From an uncultured Granulosicoccaceae bacterium (GTDB lineage: Bacteria > Pseudomonadota > Gammaproteobacteria > Granulosicoccales > Granulosicoccaceae): a DNA stretch of 64,000 nucleotides. This document shows, one piece after another, positions 47,115 to 56,177 of this stretch. The position numbers and the translations under genes are program-made. The stretch spans positions 1 to 64,000 of the forward strand of contig CALAJN010000004.1 in assembly GCA_937922675.1 (NCBI GenBank), written 5' to 3'. Every line of letters begins with the position of its first letter. The first letter of the stretch is position 1. The notes beneath the pieces were generated by a model. The model had not been told where the DNA came from, did no database searches, and saw only the letters and a list, made by a program, of their open reading frames with translations.

Positions 47115-47330
47115 ATGAAATTTGCAGTCGCAGCTGTTGTTTCTACTTTGGTTTTTGCATCCGGCGGTGCATTGGCTGAAGGCTGTATCTATGGCAGTCA
47201 TTCCGATATGGTTGCTGACAAGGGTAAGCCCCTGGAGAGCATCGTTGAAACCGAGCAGGATCCGAAACTGCTTGCCCTGCTTGAGGGTACCGAAGACCAG
47301 GCGGAATCTGTCCCGGCCGAGGTGAACTAA
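47115..47330 (+). CDS. Small exported protein
   Basis: 71 residues. Signal peptide (KFAVAAVVSTLVFASGGALA) followed by a 50-residue mature part EGCIYGSHSDMVADKGKPLE with a single Cys and an acidic tail. Similar short GCIYGSH proteins occur in marine gammaproteobacteria without known function. Shine-Dalgarno AGAGGAAG lies 10 bases before ATG. It is 76 bases after the nucleotidase and ends with a good terminator. Confidence 0.66.
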   Translation: MKFAVAAVVSTLVFASGGALAEGCIYGSHSDMVADKGKPLESIVETEQDPKLLALLEGTEDQAESVPAEVN

Positions 47331-47374
47331 GCCTGCTGCTCGGCTGGTTGAATGGTTAGCTTCAACTGATATAC

Positions 47375-47412
47375 GTGGCAGGCCCGATGATGGCGTCGGG
47401 CTTGCCACTACA
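47375..47412 (+). terminator. Rho-independent terminator after the small exported protein
   Basis: A 13-bp stem with one G-T pair (GTGGCAGGCCCGA/TCGGGCTTGCCAC) and an 8-base loop, followed by TACAGTTTT. It lies 44 bases after the stop. Confidence 0.7.
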
Positions 47413-47464
47413 GTTTTCTGCCTTCTTTGCGGGCGTTTCATTCCTCGGTTAGCTGATTCGAACC

Positions 47465-48196
47465 ATGCAACTGGACCACGTCTTCCTGGCGTGCCGCGGT
47501 CGGCACAAGGGTTCAACAGCTGAATTGTCGGCCGATGTGTTGGCAGAGGGCTCACGCGCCAACGCTTGGGAGATCGCTAAGGCGCTGGAATTGGCAGGCT
47601 TTTCAGAGGGTCCCGGCAATTCACATCCGGGTCAGGGTACAGCCAACCGACGTTTTTTCTTTGAGCGCTTCATGTTTGAGCTGCTCTTTGTGGACGATAC
47701 AGATGCTCTGGCTCAGGCATTCCCTCTATTGAGCCTGCCGCAACGGTTTGGGTTTGCCTCAGACCTGGCGTCTCCATTCGGCGTCGGCTTGCGTCCCTCG
47801 GTAGCGAAAGGGGAGCAGGCAAAATTTCAATCCGTTGAATATCGTCCTGAGTACCTTCCCAAGACTGCTCATATAGACGTCATCGAGGATTGCGCGGCGT
47901 CAGACCCGCTCATCTTTCACTTGCCTTTTCTAGAACCCTTCGCAGCGATTTCGCCAGATGCGGCTTCTGTACCCCATGTTTGCGGCGCAGTACGCCTGCA
48001 TTCAATGGGTATGGCGTTGAAAAAGACTCCCTCAGCAGGTGTTCAGACAGTCATGCGTCAGATCGGCATACGTTGTCACCTCTCAGACGTTGATCGGCTG
48101 AGTCTATGCTTTGAGACCGAGGACGGCCGGTCTGAACTGTTGGTCGACACCCCCACGCTGTCTGTCAGTCTGGTGGGTGGGGTCGGACCGCGGTAA
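47465..48196 (+). CDS. Glyoxalase-like (VOC) protein, divergent
   Basis: 243 residues opening with the VOC-like MQLDHVFLACRGR and a later FFFERFMFELLFVDD strand. Two half-domains are suggested by KTAHIDVIEDCA in the second half. It lacks a clear metal His-Glu set, so it may be a catalytically different member. Alone between the nucleotidase gene cluster and the folD operon. Confidence 0.6.
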   Translation: MQLDHVFLACRGRHKGSTAELSADVLAEGSRANAWEIAKALELAGFSEGPGNSHPGQGTANRRFFFERFMFELLFVDDTDALAQAFPLLSLPQRFGFASDLASPFGVGLRPSVAKGEQAKFQSVEYRPEYLPKTAHIDVIEDCAASDPLIFHLPFLEPFAAISPDAASVPHVCGAVRLHSMGMALKKTPSAGVQTVMRQIGIRCHLSDVDRLSLCFETEDGRSELLVDTPTLSVSLVGGVGPR

Positions 48197-48234
48197 GTAT
48201 CTGAATGAAAAGGGTTTAGTTACCACTACAAACG

Positions 48235-48344
48235 AACAGACCGCCTTATCGGTAGTCCGGGCGGTGTCTTTGTGGTCAATTAACGCGAGTTTTTCCTTTC
48301 CGGCACCCGTTAATTGACCTCCAACAAGCCTTTGGCGGTCTGTT
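48235..48344. repeat. Nested inverted repeats between convergent genes
   Basis: An outer pair AACAGACCGCC (48235-48245) and GGCGGTCTGTT (48334-48344) encloses an inner pair GGTCAATTAACG (48274-48285) and CGTTAATTGACC (48308-48319). A third, imperfect stem (ACCGCC with GGCGGT at 48260) competes with the outer one. No T run follows on either strand. It may be a small mobile palindrome, a bidirectional 3' end or a replication/segregation-type site. Confidence 0.7.
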
Positions 48345-48422
48345 TAAGATGCTGAGCGCCTCGTTTTTAGGCCTATACCTTTTGAAAATCAGTGGCTTGG
48401 CATGGTCCGACCCCATGGCTTA

Positions 48423-49325
48423 TCAAGCAGTGAGGCCGCTGGGTGCGTCGGCGCCGTTCGCGCGGCAGCAGCTAACCAAGGTGTTGGCGAGCAGGCAGGC
48501 AATGGTCATGGGGCCGACGCCGCCAGGGACAGGGGTGATTGCGCCGGCGACGGCCGCGGCGGATTCGAAATGGACATCGCCGACAAGCCGCGTTGGCTTC
48601 TCGGAGCCGGGTGGGTTGTCCAGACGGTTGATGCCGACGTCGATGACTGTGGCGCCGGGTTTGACCCAGTCTCCCGGAATCATTTCGGGGCGACCCACGG
48701 CTGCCACGAGGATGTCTGCCTCACGGCAGACCTCAGCGAGGTTCGTGGTTCGGCTGTGAGCGATTGTCACCGTGCAGCTGTCGCGCAGCAGCAGCTGCGC
48801 CATGGGTTTGCCTACGATATTCGATCGCCCAACCACTACCGCGTTCATGCCCGATAGAGATCCGTGGTGATCGCGTAGCATCATCAAACAGCCGAGCGGT
48901 GTGCAGGGCACCATGGCGTCCTGTCCCGTGGCGATTCTGCCGACGTTGGAGATGTGAAAGCCGTCGACATCCTTTTCTGGTGTGATCGCGTTGATCACTC
49001 GAGCCTCATCGATGTGAGTCGGCAGCGGTAGCTGACACAAAATGCCGTGCACCGCAGGATCTGCATTGAGCTCGTCGATCAGTGCAAGCAACTCATCCTC
49101 GGTTATCGATGTATCACGCTTGTGCTCAAAGCTTGCCATGCCAGCCTCGACGGTCTGCTTGCCCTTGTTGCGCACATAGACCTGGCTCGCTGGATCCTCG
49201 CCGACAAGCACAACAGCAAGACCTGGCGTGATTCCGTGTGAGGCCTTTAACGCCGCAACACCGGTTGCGACCTCGGCTCGGACCTTCGCGGAGAAGGCCT
49301 TGCCATCAATGATCCTGGCTGTCAT
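48423..49325 (-). CDS. folD: Methylenetetrahydrofolate dehydrogenase / methenyl-THF cyclohydrolase
   Basis: 300 residues, bifunctional FolD: catalytic Lys region [14 protein letters not shown], substrate motif ILCQLPLP and NADP-binding [16 protein letters not shown]. It oxidises 5,10-methylene-THF, the product of sarcosine oxidase, to formyl-THF. It is the last gene of the eight-gene C1 operon and its ATG overlaps the fhs stop by one base. Confidence 0.92.
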   Translation of the reverse strand: MTARIIDGKAFSAKVRAEVATGVAALKASHGITPGLAVVLVGEDPASQVYVRNKGKQTVEAGMASFEHKRDTSITEDELLALIDELNADPAVHGILCQLPLPTHIDEARVINAITPEKDVDGFHISNVGRIATGQDAMVPCTPLGCLMMLRDHHGSLSGMNAVVVGRSNIVGKPMAQLLLRDSCTVTIAHSRTTNLAEVCREADILVAAVGRPEMIPGDWVKPGATVIDVGINRLDNPPGSEKPTRLVGDVHFESAAAVAGAITPVPGGVGPMTIACLLANTLVSCCRANGADAPSGLTA

Positions 49326-50998
49326 CAGAACAATCCTTCAACCTGACCATCAGACAGCTTGATGGTTTCTGCTGCGGGTTTGCGGGGCAATCCAGGCATG
49401 GTCATGATTGCGCCACACACGACAACGATGAAGCCCGCTCCGGCCGAGAGTCTTACTTCGCGTATGGGTACCGAATGTCCGGTCGGCGCACCGCGCAGAT
49501 CAGGATCGGTCGAGAAGCTGTACTGGGTCTTGGCCATGCACACAGGCAAATTCGCGTAGCCGTCTTGCTCCCAACGCCGTAGCTGATCGCGCACCTTCTG
49601 ATCGGCGAGCACGTCATCTGCACGGTAGATGCGCTTTGCGATGGTTTCGATCTTCTCAAACAGTGGCATCTCATCCGGGTACAGGGGAGCAAACTGCGCG
49701 CTATCGCTGTCAGCAATCTCGGCTACGCGTGTAGCGAGCTCCTCGGTGCCGGCACCGCCATGAGCCCAGTGTTTGCACAGAATGGCTTCACTGCCAAGCG
49801 CTTCTACTTGCTCTTGAATCATCGCGACTTCTGCATCTGTGTCAGTGACGAAGTGATTGATGGCGACGACTGCCGGCACACCGAAGCCCTTGACGTTCTC
49901 GATGTGACGGGCAAGGTTTGCACAGCCATTGCGTACTGCATCGACGTTTTCGGTACCCAGGTCTTCCTTCTTAACGCCGCCGTTCATCTTCAGGGCACGA
50001 ACCGTTGCCACGATGACGACAGCACTGGGTGAGATGCCTGCCTTGCGACACTTGATGTTCATGAATTTCTCGGCACCCAGATCTGCACCAAATCCTGCTT
50101 CGGTTACAACATAGTCAGCAAGCTTGAGCGCTGTTGTGGTGGCAACGACCGAGTTGCACCCGTGAGCAATGTTGGCAAATGGACCGCCGTGTACAAACGC
50201 CGGGTTATTCTCAAGCGTTTGTACAAGATTTGGCTGCATCGCGTCCTTGAGCAACACCGCCATCGCGCCGTCCGCCTTGATGTCGCGGCAATAGATCGGC
50301 TTTTGCTCTCGTGTGTAGGCTACGATGATGTCACCGAGTCGTTTCTCGAGATCCTCGATGTCGTTTGCCAGGCAAAGAATAGCCATGACTTCAGAGGCCA
50401 CAGTGATGTCAAACCCGCCTTCACGTGGGTAACCGTTCGCGGTTCCACCCAGCGCCACATTGACCTGTCGCAGGGCGCGATCATTCATGTCGAGCACGCG
50501 CCTCCAGGCAACACGTCGCACATCGATCTCGAGCGAGTTTCCCCAGTGGATGTGATTGTCGATCATTGCAGACAATAGATTGTGCGCTGAGGTGATGGCG
50601 TGAAAGTCCCCGGTGAAGTGCAGGTTCATCTCCTCCATCGGGACCACCTGTGCATAGCCACCGCCAGCAGCTCCACCTTTCATACCAAAGCAGGGACCGA
50701 GTGAAGCCTCACGGATGCAGATGGCGGCCTTCTTGCCTATGCGATTGAGCCCATCACCAAGACCTACCGTTGTTGTGGTCTTGCCTTCGCCGGCAGGCGT
50801 CGGATTGATCGCCGTGACAAGAATGAGCTTCCCGTCACTCTTGCTGCGTTGGGCCGCGATGAAGTCTGCTGACACCTTGGCCTTGTCATGACCGTAGGGA
50901 AGCAGATGTTCACTTGGGATATCGAGCTTGGCACCAATTTCCTGAATCGGTTTCTTGTTGGCTTCTCGGGCGATCTCGATATCGCTTTTAACGCTCAT
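49325..50998 (-). CDS. fhs: Formate-tetrahydrofolate ligase
   Basis: 557 residues with P-loop [14 protein letters not shown] (67-80 approx.), [16 protein letters not shown] and [19 protein letters not shown]. The enzyme interconverts formyl-THF + ADP + Pi and formate + THF + ATP. In this operon it would run toward formate and conserve ATP while recycling THF for sarcosine oxidase. Four-base overlap with the FDH alpha gene upstream; one-base overlap with folD downstream. Confidence 0.93.
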   Translation of the reverse strand: MSVKSDIEIAREANKKPIQEIGAKLDIPSEHLLPYGHDKAKVSADFIAAQRSKSDGKLILVTAINPTPAGEGKTTTTVGLGDGLNRIGKKAAICIREASLGPCFGMKGGAAGGGYAQVVPMEEMNLHFTGDFHAITSAHNLLSAMIDNHIHWGNSLEIDVRRVAWRRVLDMNDRALRQVNVALGGTANGYPREGGFDITVASEVMAILCLANDIEDLEKRLGDIIVAYTREQKPIYCRDIKADGAMAVLLKDAMQPNLVQTLENNPAFVHGGPFANIAHGCNSVVATTTALKLADYVVTEAGFGADLGAEKFMNIKCRKAGISPSAVVIVATVRALKMNGGVKKEDLGTENVDAVRNGCANLARHIENVKGFGVPAVVAINHFVTDTDAEVAMIQEQVEALGSEAILCKHWAHGGAGTEELATRVAEIADSDSAQFAPLYPDEMPLFEKIETIAKRIYRADDVLADQKVRDQLRRWEQDGYANLPVCMAKTQYSFSTDPDLRGAPTGHSVPIREVRLSAGAGFIVVVCGAIMTMPGLPRKPAAETIKLSDGQVEGLF

Positions 50999-53823
50999 GC
51001 TGTGGTCTCGACAGGTTGTTTTGCTGAAAGAGCCGCCTCTACTCTTACGGCGGCATATTTGAATTCCGGAATCTTTCCGAACGGATCGAGTACCGGATTG
51101 GTTAATACGTTGGCAGCCGCTTCGACGTAGGCGAAGGGGACGAAGACGGTGTCTTCAGCGACGGCACGATCGGCTCGAGCGAGAAGCTGAATCTGTCCTC
51201 GACGAGTAGACAATGCAAGCATGTCTCCCGCTTTCACACCGACCTTTCTAAGAGTCTTGGGATGCAGTGAGCAGTTAGCCTCTGGTTCGAGGGCATCAAG
51301 CACCGTTGCGCGTCGGGTCATCGAGCCCGTATGCCAATGTTCCAGTTGGCGGCCAGTGATGAGTACCATTGGGTACTCAGCGTCGGGCACTTCATCAGGA
51401 GCGATGATCGATGCCGGTGTGAATTTCGCCCGGCCTTCTGCCCGTGGGAAGCCGTCACCGAAGACGATGGGCTGGCCTGGGTCTTCAGGTGAAAGGGAGG
51501 GATAGGTAACAGCTTCTGTCTCCAGCCGTTCCCAGGTGATGTTATCGAGCGAGCTCATGGTGAGCTTCATCTCCGCGAACACTTCACGCGGTTGTGTGTA
51601 ATGCCAATCAAGACCGAGCCCACGGGCAAGCTGTGTCGTGATCCACCAGTCCTCGCGCGCATCACCCGGTGGTGAGACAGCAGGCCGCCCCATCTGCACT
51701 TGCCGGTTGGTATTGGTCACCGTGCCTGTCTTTTCAGGCCAGGCAGCGGCCGGCAGGATCACATCGGCGTAGTTGGCTGTCTCTGTCAAAAAGATATCCT
51801 GCACCACCAGGTGTTCAAGCTTTGCGAGTGCATCGCGCGCATGTTCAACATCGGGGTCAGACATGGCCGGGTTCTCACCGAGCACATAAAGCGACTTGAT
51901 ATCATCATCATGTATTGCATCCATGATCTCCACCACGGTCAAGCCGCGTTGGGAGTCTATGGTGCGGGTGTTTGGGTCGGCCGACCACACATTCGCGAAT
52001 GCGCGGCGTACGCTTTCATCGGCAACGCTTTGATAGTCAGGCAGAAACATCGGAACAAGTCCTGCATCCGATGCGCCTTGCACGTTGTTCTGACCACGCA
52101 AGGGGTGCAGGCCTGCTCCCGGTCTTCCGACATGCCCACACATCAAGGCAAGCGAGATCAGGCATCGAGAGTTGTCCGTGCCGTGTATGTGCTGTGACAC
52201 ACCCATGCCCCAGAAGATCATGCCGGCTCTGGCGCGGGCAAAGGTTCGGGCAACAGTGCGCAAGATGTCGGCATCAATGCCGCAGTGCGCTGCCATCTTC
52301 TCGGGCGGGAAGTCGGCAAGGTGTGTCTTCATGGCATCCCAGCCTTCAGTGAAGCCTTCGATGTACTGTCGATCGTAGAGCTCTTCATCGACGATCACGT
52401 TCATGATCGCGTTGAGCATGGAGACATCAGAGCCAGGTTTGAATTGCAGCGCATGTGTTGCGTGTCGAGTCAGGCCCATGCCGCGTGGGTCCATCACGAT
52501 CAAGGTGCCACCGCGTTTGGTGAACTGCTTGAAGTAGGTGGCAGCGACCGGGTGATTTTCTATCGGGTTTGCGCCAATAACGATGGCGCAGTCCGCGTTC
52601 TCGATCTCGTTGAACGTCGCGGTTACCGCGCCCGAGCCAACGTTCTCCATCAGTGCAGCAACGGAAGACGCATGACATAGACGTGTGCAGTGATCCACGT
52701 TGTTGTGACCAAAGCCTGCACGGATGAGTTTTTGAAAAAGATAGGCCTCCTCGTTCGAGCACTTGGCAGATCCAAACCCTGCCACGGCCTTGCCGCCGTG
52801 TTCGTCACGCAGCATTGACATGCCGCCTGCAGCATGGGCCAAGGCTTCCTCCCAGGAGGCCTCACGAAAAAACTCACCGAGGTTATCGGGATCCACGTTC
52901 AAGCTCTTCGGCGGTGCATCCTCACGCCTGATCAGGGGCTTCTTGAGCCTGTGAGGGTGGGCGATATAGTCAAAGCCGAAGCGTCCCTTGACGCACAAAC
53001 GCTGTTCGTTGGCAGGTCCGGGTGCGCCATCAACCCACACGATCTTCTCATCGCGTACCTTGAAATCCAACTGGCACCCGACGCCGCAGTAAGGGCAGAC
53101 CGAACGCACGCTGCGATCAATCTTGTCCATGTCGCCAACGCCGTCAGCATCGAGCGCTGTTGCCGGGCGAAGTGCGCCTGTAGGGCAGGCTTGCACGCAT
53201 TCGCCGCAGGCAACACAGGTACTTTCGCCCATGGGATCTGCAAAATCAAACACGATCTTTGCATCGCGACCACGACCGGCCATACCGATGACATCATTGA
53301 CCTGCACCTCCCGACAGGCACGCACGCAGAGTGTGCAATGAATACAGGCATCCAGGTTCACACGCATGGCGACGTGCGATGAATCTTCTACCGGCAGTCG
53401 TGCAAGGTCTATCCGCGGGAATCGCAGCTCTTCGACACCTGCGGCGTCCACAGTCTTCCAGAAGTGCGCCGAGGCATCGTGCGCCTTGTCACGTGGCGGT
53501 TGATCCGTAGCGAGTAGCTCGACCACAAGTTTCCGCGCGCGCTCGGCGCGTCGACTGTTGGTCGTGACGACCATGCCCTCGACGGGTTCGCGGATACAGC
53601 TTGCAACCAGCGTTCTCTCACCTTCCACTTCAACCATGCAGGCGCGGCAGTTGCCGTCTGATCGATAACCCGGTTCATCGGCCCAGCACAGGTGTGGGAT
53701 ATCGGTGCCGATGCGCTTTGCCACCTGCCACAAGGACTCGCCGGGCAGGGCCGTGACCTCATCGCCATCCAGCGTGAAGGTCACAGCGCCTTCGATCGAT
53801 GCATTGTCGAGTGCCACGTTCAT
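50995..53823 (-). CDS. NAD-dependent formate dehydrogenase, molybdopterin alpha subunit
   Basis: 942 residues. N-terminal NuoG-like 2Fe-2S site Cys46-x12-Cys59-x2-Cys62-x13-Cys76, two ferredoxin-type 4Fe-4S motifs ([11 protein letters not shown] at 160-170, [11 protein letters not shown] at 203-213), then the bis-MGD domain whose first cluster is CPYCGVGC (243-250). The active-site Cys is in [11 protein letters not shown], so it is a cysteine and not a selenocysteine enzyme. The C-terminus is the MGD-binding [18 protein letters not shown]. It passes formate electrons to the diaphorase subunit encoded upstream (53820-55559). Confidence 0.9.
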   Translation of the reverse strand: MNVALDNASIEGAVTFTLDGDEVTALPGESLWQVAKRIGTDIPHLCWADEPGYRSDGNCRACMVEVEGERTLVASCIREPVEGMVVTTNSRRAERARKLVVELLATDQPPRDKAHDASAHFWKTVDAAGVEELRFPRIDLARLPVEDSSHVAMRVNLDACIHCTLCVRACREVQVNDVIGMAGRGRDAKIVFDFADPMGESTCVACGECVQACPTGALRPATALDADGVGDMDKIDRSVRSVCPYCGVGCQLDFKVRDEKIVWVDGAPGPANEQRLCVKGRFGFDYIAHPHRLKKPLIRREDAPPKSLNVDPDNLGEFFREASWEEALAHAAGGMSMLRDEHGGKAVAGFGSAKCSNEEAYLFQKLIRAGFGHNNVDHCTRLCHASSVAALMENVGSGAVTATFNEIENADCAIVIGANPIENHPVAATYFKQFTKRGGTLIVMDPRGMGLTRHATHALQFKPGSDVSMLNAIMNVIVDEELYDRQYIEGFTEGWDAMKTHLADFPPEKMAAHCGIDADILRTVARTFARARAGMIFWGMGVSQHIHGTDNSRCLISLALMCGHVGRPGAGLHPLRGQNNVQGASDAGLVPMFLPDYQSVADESVRRAFANVWSADPNTRTIDSQRGLTVVEIMDAIHDDDIKSLYVLGENPAMSDPDVEHARDALAKLEHLVVQDIFLTETANYADVILPAAAWPEKTGTVTNTNRQVQMGRPAVSPPGDAREDWWITTQLARGLGLDWHYTQPREVFAEMKLTMSSLDNITWERLETEAVTYPSLSPEDPGQPIVFGDGFPRAEGRAKFTPASIIAPDEVPDAEYPMVLITGRQLEHWHTGSMTRRATVLDALEPEANCSLHPKTLRKVGVKAGDMLALSTRRGQIQLLARADRAVAEDTVFVPFAYVEAAANVLTNPVLDPFGKIPEFKYAAVRVEAALSAKQPVETTA

Positions 53824-55559
53824 GAAGACTCTCCCGTTATTGATCCACCTCTGCCAACTTCAGCGGGAAAGTGTTTCATGACCATACGAATGGGGTTGGG
53901 AGCGGCCTGCCCAAGACCACAGATCGAAGCATCGACCATGACTCCGGACAACTCCTCGAGTAGCTCGACGTTCCAGCTATCCGATTCCATCAACTTCACA
54001 GCCTTCTCACACCCCACACGGCAAGGCGTGCACTGCCCACAGCTCTCGTCTTCAAAAAAGCGCAGCATGTTGAGGGCTGCATCGCGGGCGCGATCCTGAT
54101 CGGACAACACCACAACCGCCGCCGAACCTATAAAGGTGCCGTGCGCTTGCAGCGTGTCAAAGTCCAGTGGGATGTCGTTCATGCTGGCGGGCAATACACC
54201 CGATGACGGACCACCGGGTTGATAGGCATAAAATCCATGGCCGTCGAGCATTCCACCCGCAGCTTCGATGACGTCGGTGATGGTGGAGCCAGCGGGTAGC
54301 AATTTTACACCAGGCTGTTGTACGCGCCCGGATACCGAATAACTGCGTAAGCCTGTGCGCCCGTTCTTCTCGACGCTTGAGAGAATCTGATGACCCTCGC
54401 GTACGACGCGTGCTATCCAGTGAAGGGTTTCCACATTGTGCACCAGTGTCGGTTTGCCAAACAGACCTTTCTGGGCCACATAGGGCGGACGATGGCGCGG
54501 CAAGCCACGCTTGCCTTCGATGGACTCGATCATCGCGGACTCCTCCCCACAGATGTAGGCACCGGCACCGCGGCGTAAATCGATGTAATCGCGCGGTGCC
54601 AGCCCAGCCTCTTCGAGTGCTGCAATTTCCCGGCGCAGAATCTCAAGCACTGCTGGGTACTCGTCACGCATGTAGATGAACACAGTCTCTGCCTGGATAG
54701 CCGCGGCGGCGATGAGCATGCCCTCGAGAAAAAGATGCGGTTCGCGCTCCAGCCAGTAGCGATCCTTGAAGGTGCCGGGTTCGCCCTCATCGCCATTGAC
54801 CGCAAGATAGCGCGTACCGGACTCAGCGCGTACAAAGCCCCACTTGCGACCGGCCGGGAACCCTGCGCCACCGAGCCCTCGCAAGCCTGAATCGAGAACG
54901 GCCTGCTGCACATCATCAATCGAACGCTCGCCCTTGCGGATGCGCTGCAGCTCGGTGTAGCCGCCGTCAGCCCGGTAGTCATCAAGCTCCTGGTAGCCAG
55001 GCACTTCAGCGTCGAAGTCCCTGGCAGCAAGCACTTGATTAACGGCATCGGGTGTTGCGTGGTCTACATGACGATGTCCGATCTCAAGTACAGGTGCGGT
55101 GTCGCAACGTCCCATGCAGGGAGCGCGCACTACGCGCACCTTGGACGGATCCATGGCGTTTTGCAGCGCCGACTTGAGCGCTTGTGCGCCTGCGAGCTCA
55201 CACGAGAGCGAGTCACACACACGAATCGTCAGCTCGGGTGGTGGTGTTTCGTTTTCGGTCAACACATCAAAGTGCGCATAAAAAGTGGCGACCTCATAGA
55301 CTTCTGCCTGCGCCATCTTCAACTCGTGCGCCAGGGCGACCAGGTGTCGGGCTGACAAATGGGCGTATTGATCCTGAATCAGGTGCAGGAACTCGATGAG
55401 CAGGTCCTTCCGTCGCGGGCGCTCGCCAAGCAAGGCGCACACTTCTTCAAGTGCCGCCGTCTCGTATTGGCGTCCTTTGGGTGTGGCGCGTGCGCGACCC
55501 TTGCGACGTCCACTGTCCTCGCTCTTCCAGACACCCTTGCGCTCTGTTACTGTGCTCAT
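53820..55559 (-). CDS. Formate dehydrogenase beta (NuoE-NuoF fused diaphorase)
   Basis: 579 residues combining a NuoE-like 2Fe-2S domain (residues 30-165: LTIRVCDSLSCELAGAQ, RAPCMGRCDTAPVLEI) and a NuoF-like FMN/NAD domain (GLRGLGGAGFPAGRKW; NGDEGEPGTFKDRYWL; GAGAYICGEESAMIESIEGK) ending in the 4Fe-4S motif ESCGQCTPCRVGC. This fused form occurs in two-subunit FDH1-type enzymes. It transfers formate electrons to NAD. Four-base overlaps on both sides lock it between soxG and the alpha subunit. Confidence 0.9.
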   Translation of the reverse strand: MSTVTERKGVWKSEDSGRRKGRARATPKGRQYETAALEEVCALLGERPRRKDLLIEFLHLIQDQYAHLSARHLVALAHELKMAQAEVYEVATFYAHFDVLTENETPPPELTIRVCDSLSCELAGAQALKSALQNAMDPSKVRVVRAPCMGRCDTAPVLEIGHRHVDHATPDAVNQVLAARDFDAEVPGYQELDDYRADGGYTELQRIRKGERSIDDVQQAVLDSGLRGLGGAGFPAGRKWGFVRAESGTRYLAVNGDEGEPGTFKDRYWLEREPHLFLEGMLIAAAAIQAETVFIYMRDEYPAVLEILRREIAALEEAGLAPRDYIDLRRGAGAYICGEESAMIESIEGKRGLPRHRPPYVAQKGLFGKPTLVHNVETLHWIARVVREGHQILSSVEKNGRTGLRSYSVSGRVQQPGVKLLPAGSTITDVIEAAGGMLDGHGFYAYQPGGPSSGVLPASMNDIPLDFDTLQAHGTFIGSAAVVVLSDQDRARDAALNMLRFFEDESCGQCTPCRVGCEKAVKLMESDSWNVELLEELSGVMVDASICGLGQAAPNPIRMVMKHFPAEVGRGGSITGESS

Positions 55560-56173
55560 GCGTTGCTAGTAGTAGGGTCTTGTTGGCGGTCCTGCGACCG
55601 GACGGGGATTTCGTTGCGTACATGCTCGACGACAGTCTCTATCGCGTGCATGAATGATGCAGTAGATGAGCGAGGAGTGATCAATTCGAAGCTGTCTCGG
55701 CCGGTGCGCAAGATGATTACACCAGTATGCTCAATTACAGTGCGTGCAACGGCGTCGATAGGGAATACGCTCTCGTCCAGATCCAGAGGGCAAAGCCTTT
55801 CGAGGACCTGCCGGCACGTATCACCTGAAAGTGCAAGTATGGTCCAGGCATCGCTTTGGTCTGTCAGATAGATGCCCCGGGTGTCGCTCAGCTTTCTTGC
55901 GATGACCTTGTCCATCGCCGAGTCTGTAGATTCGATCAGGCACCAGGTCTGATCGATCTGCAAGCCGAGGAGTCTGCCTGCCAGATGGGACGCGAGGCTG
56001 CTTCCTACAGCAGGCAAGGAGCCGCCGAGTACTGCGCTGACATGTTCGCGATCGCTGGCCTTGAAGGCCAGTGATACCAAGGCGCGTTCCGTGACTTCGT
56101 AAATTGAGACAGAGCCTGTGTTCAATGTCCGTCCGCCGAGCGCCGTTGTCGGCTGCAAAGCATGGTTTGGCAT
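55556..56173 (-). CDS. soxG: Sarcosine oxidase gamma subunit
   Basis: 205 residues from MPNHALQP (56173); a longer frame to 56212 overlaps soxA. Typical SoxG features: GGSLPAVGSSLASHLAGRLLGLQIDQTWCLIES and DVSDQSDAWTILALSGD-type strands. It fills the fourth place of the heterotetramer, supporting the alpha subunit's C-terminal THF domain. 4 bases after the soxA stop. Confidence 0.85.
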   Translation of the reverse strand: MPNHALQPTTALGGRTLNTGSVSIYEVTERALVSLAFKASDREHVSAVLGGSLPAVGSSLASHLAGRLLGLQIDQTWCLIESTDSAMDKVIARKLSDTRGIYLTDQSDAWTILALSGDTCRQVLERLCPLDLDESVFPIDAVARTVIEHTGVIILRTGRDSFELITPRSSTASFMHAIETVVEHVRNEIPVRSQDRQQDPTTSNA

Positions 56174-56177
56174 GTGC

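Noticed and set aside
50995-53823. Selenocysteine formate dehydrogenase
   Set aside because: The active-site codon encodes Cys (DHCTRLCHA); no in-frame TGA exists.
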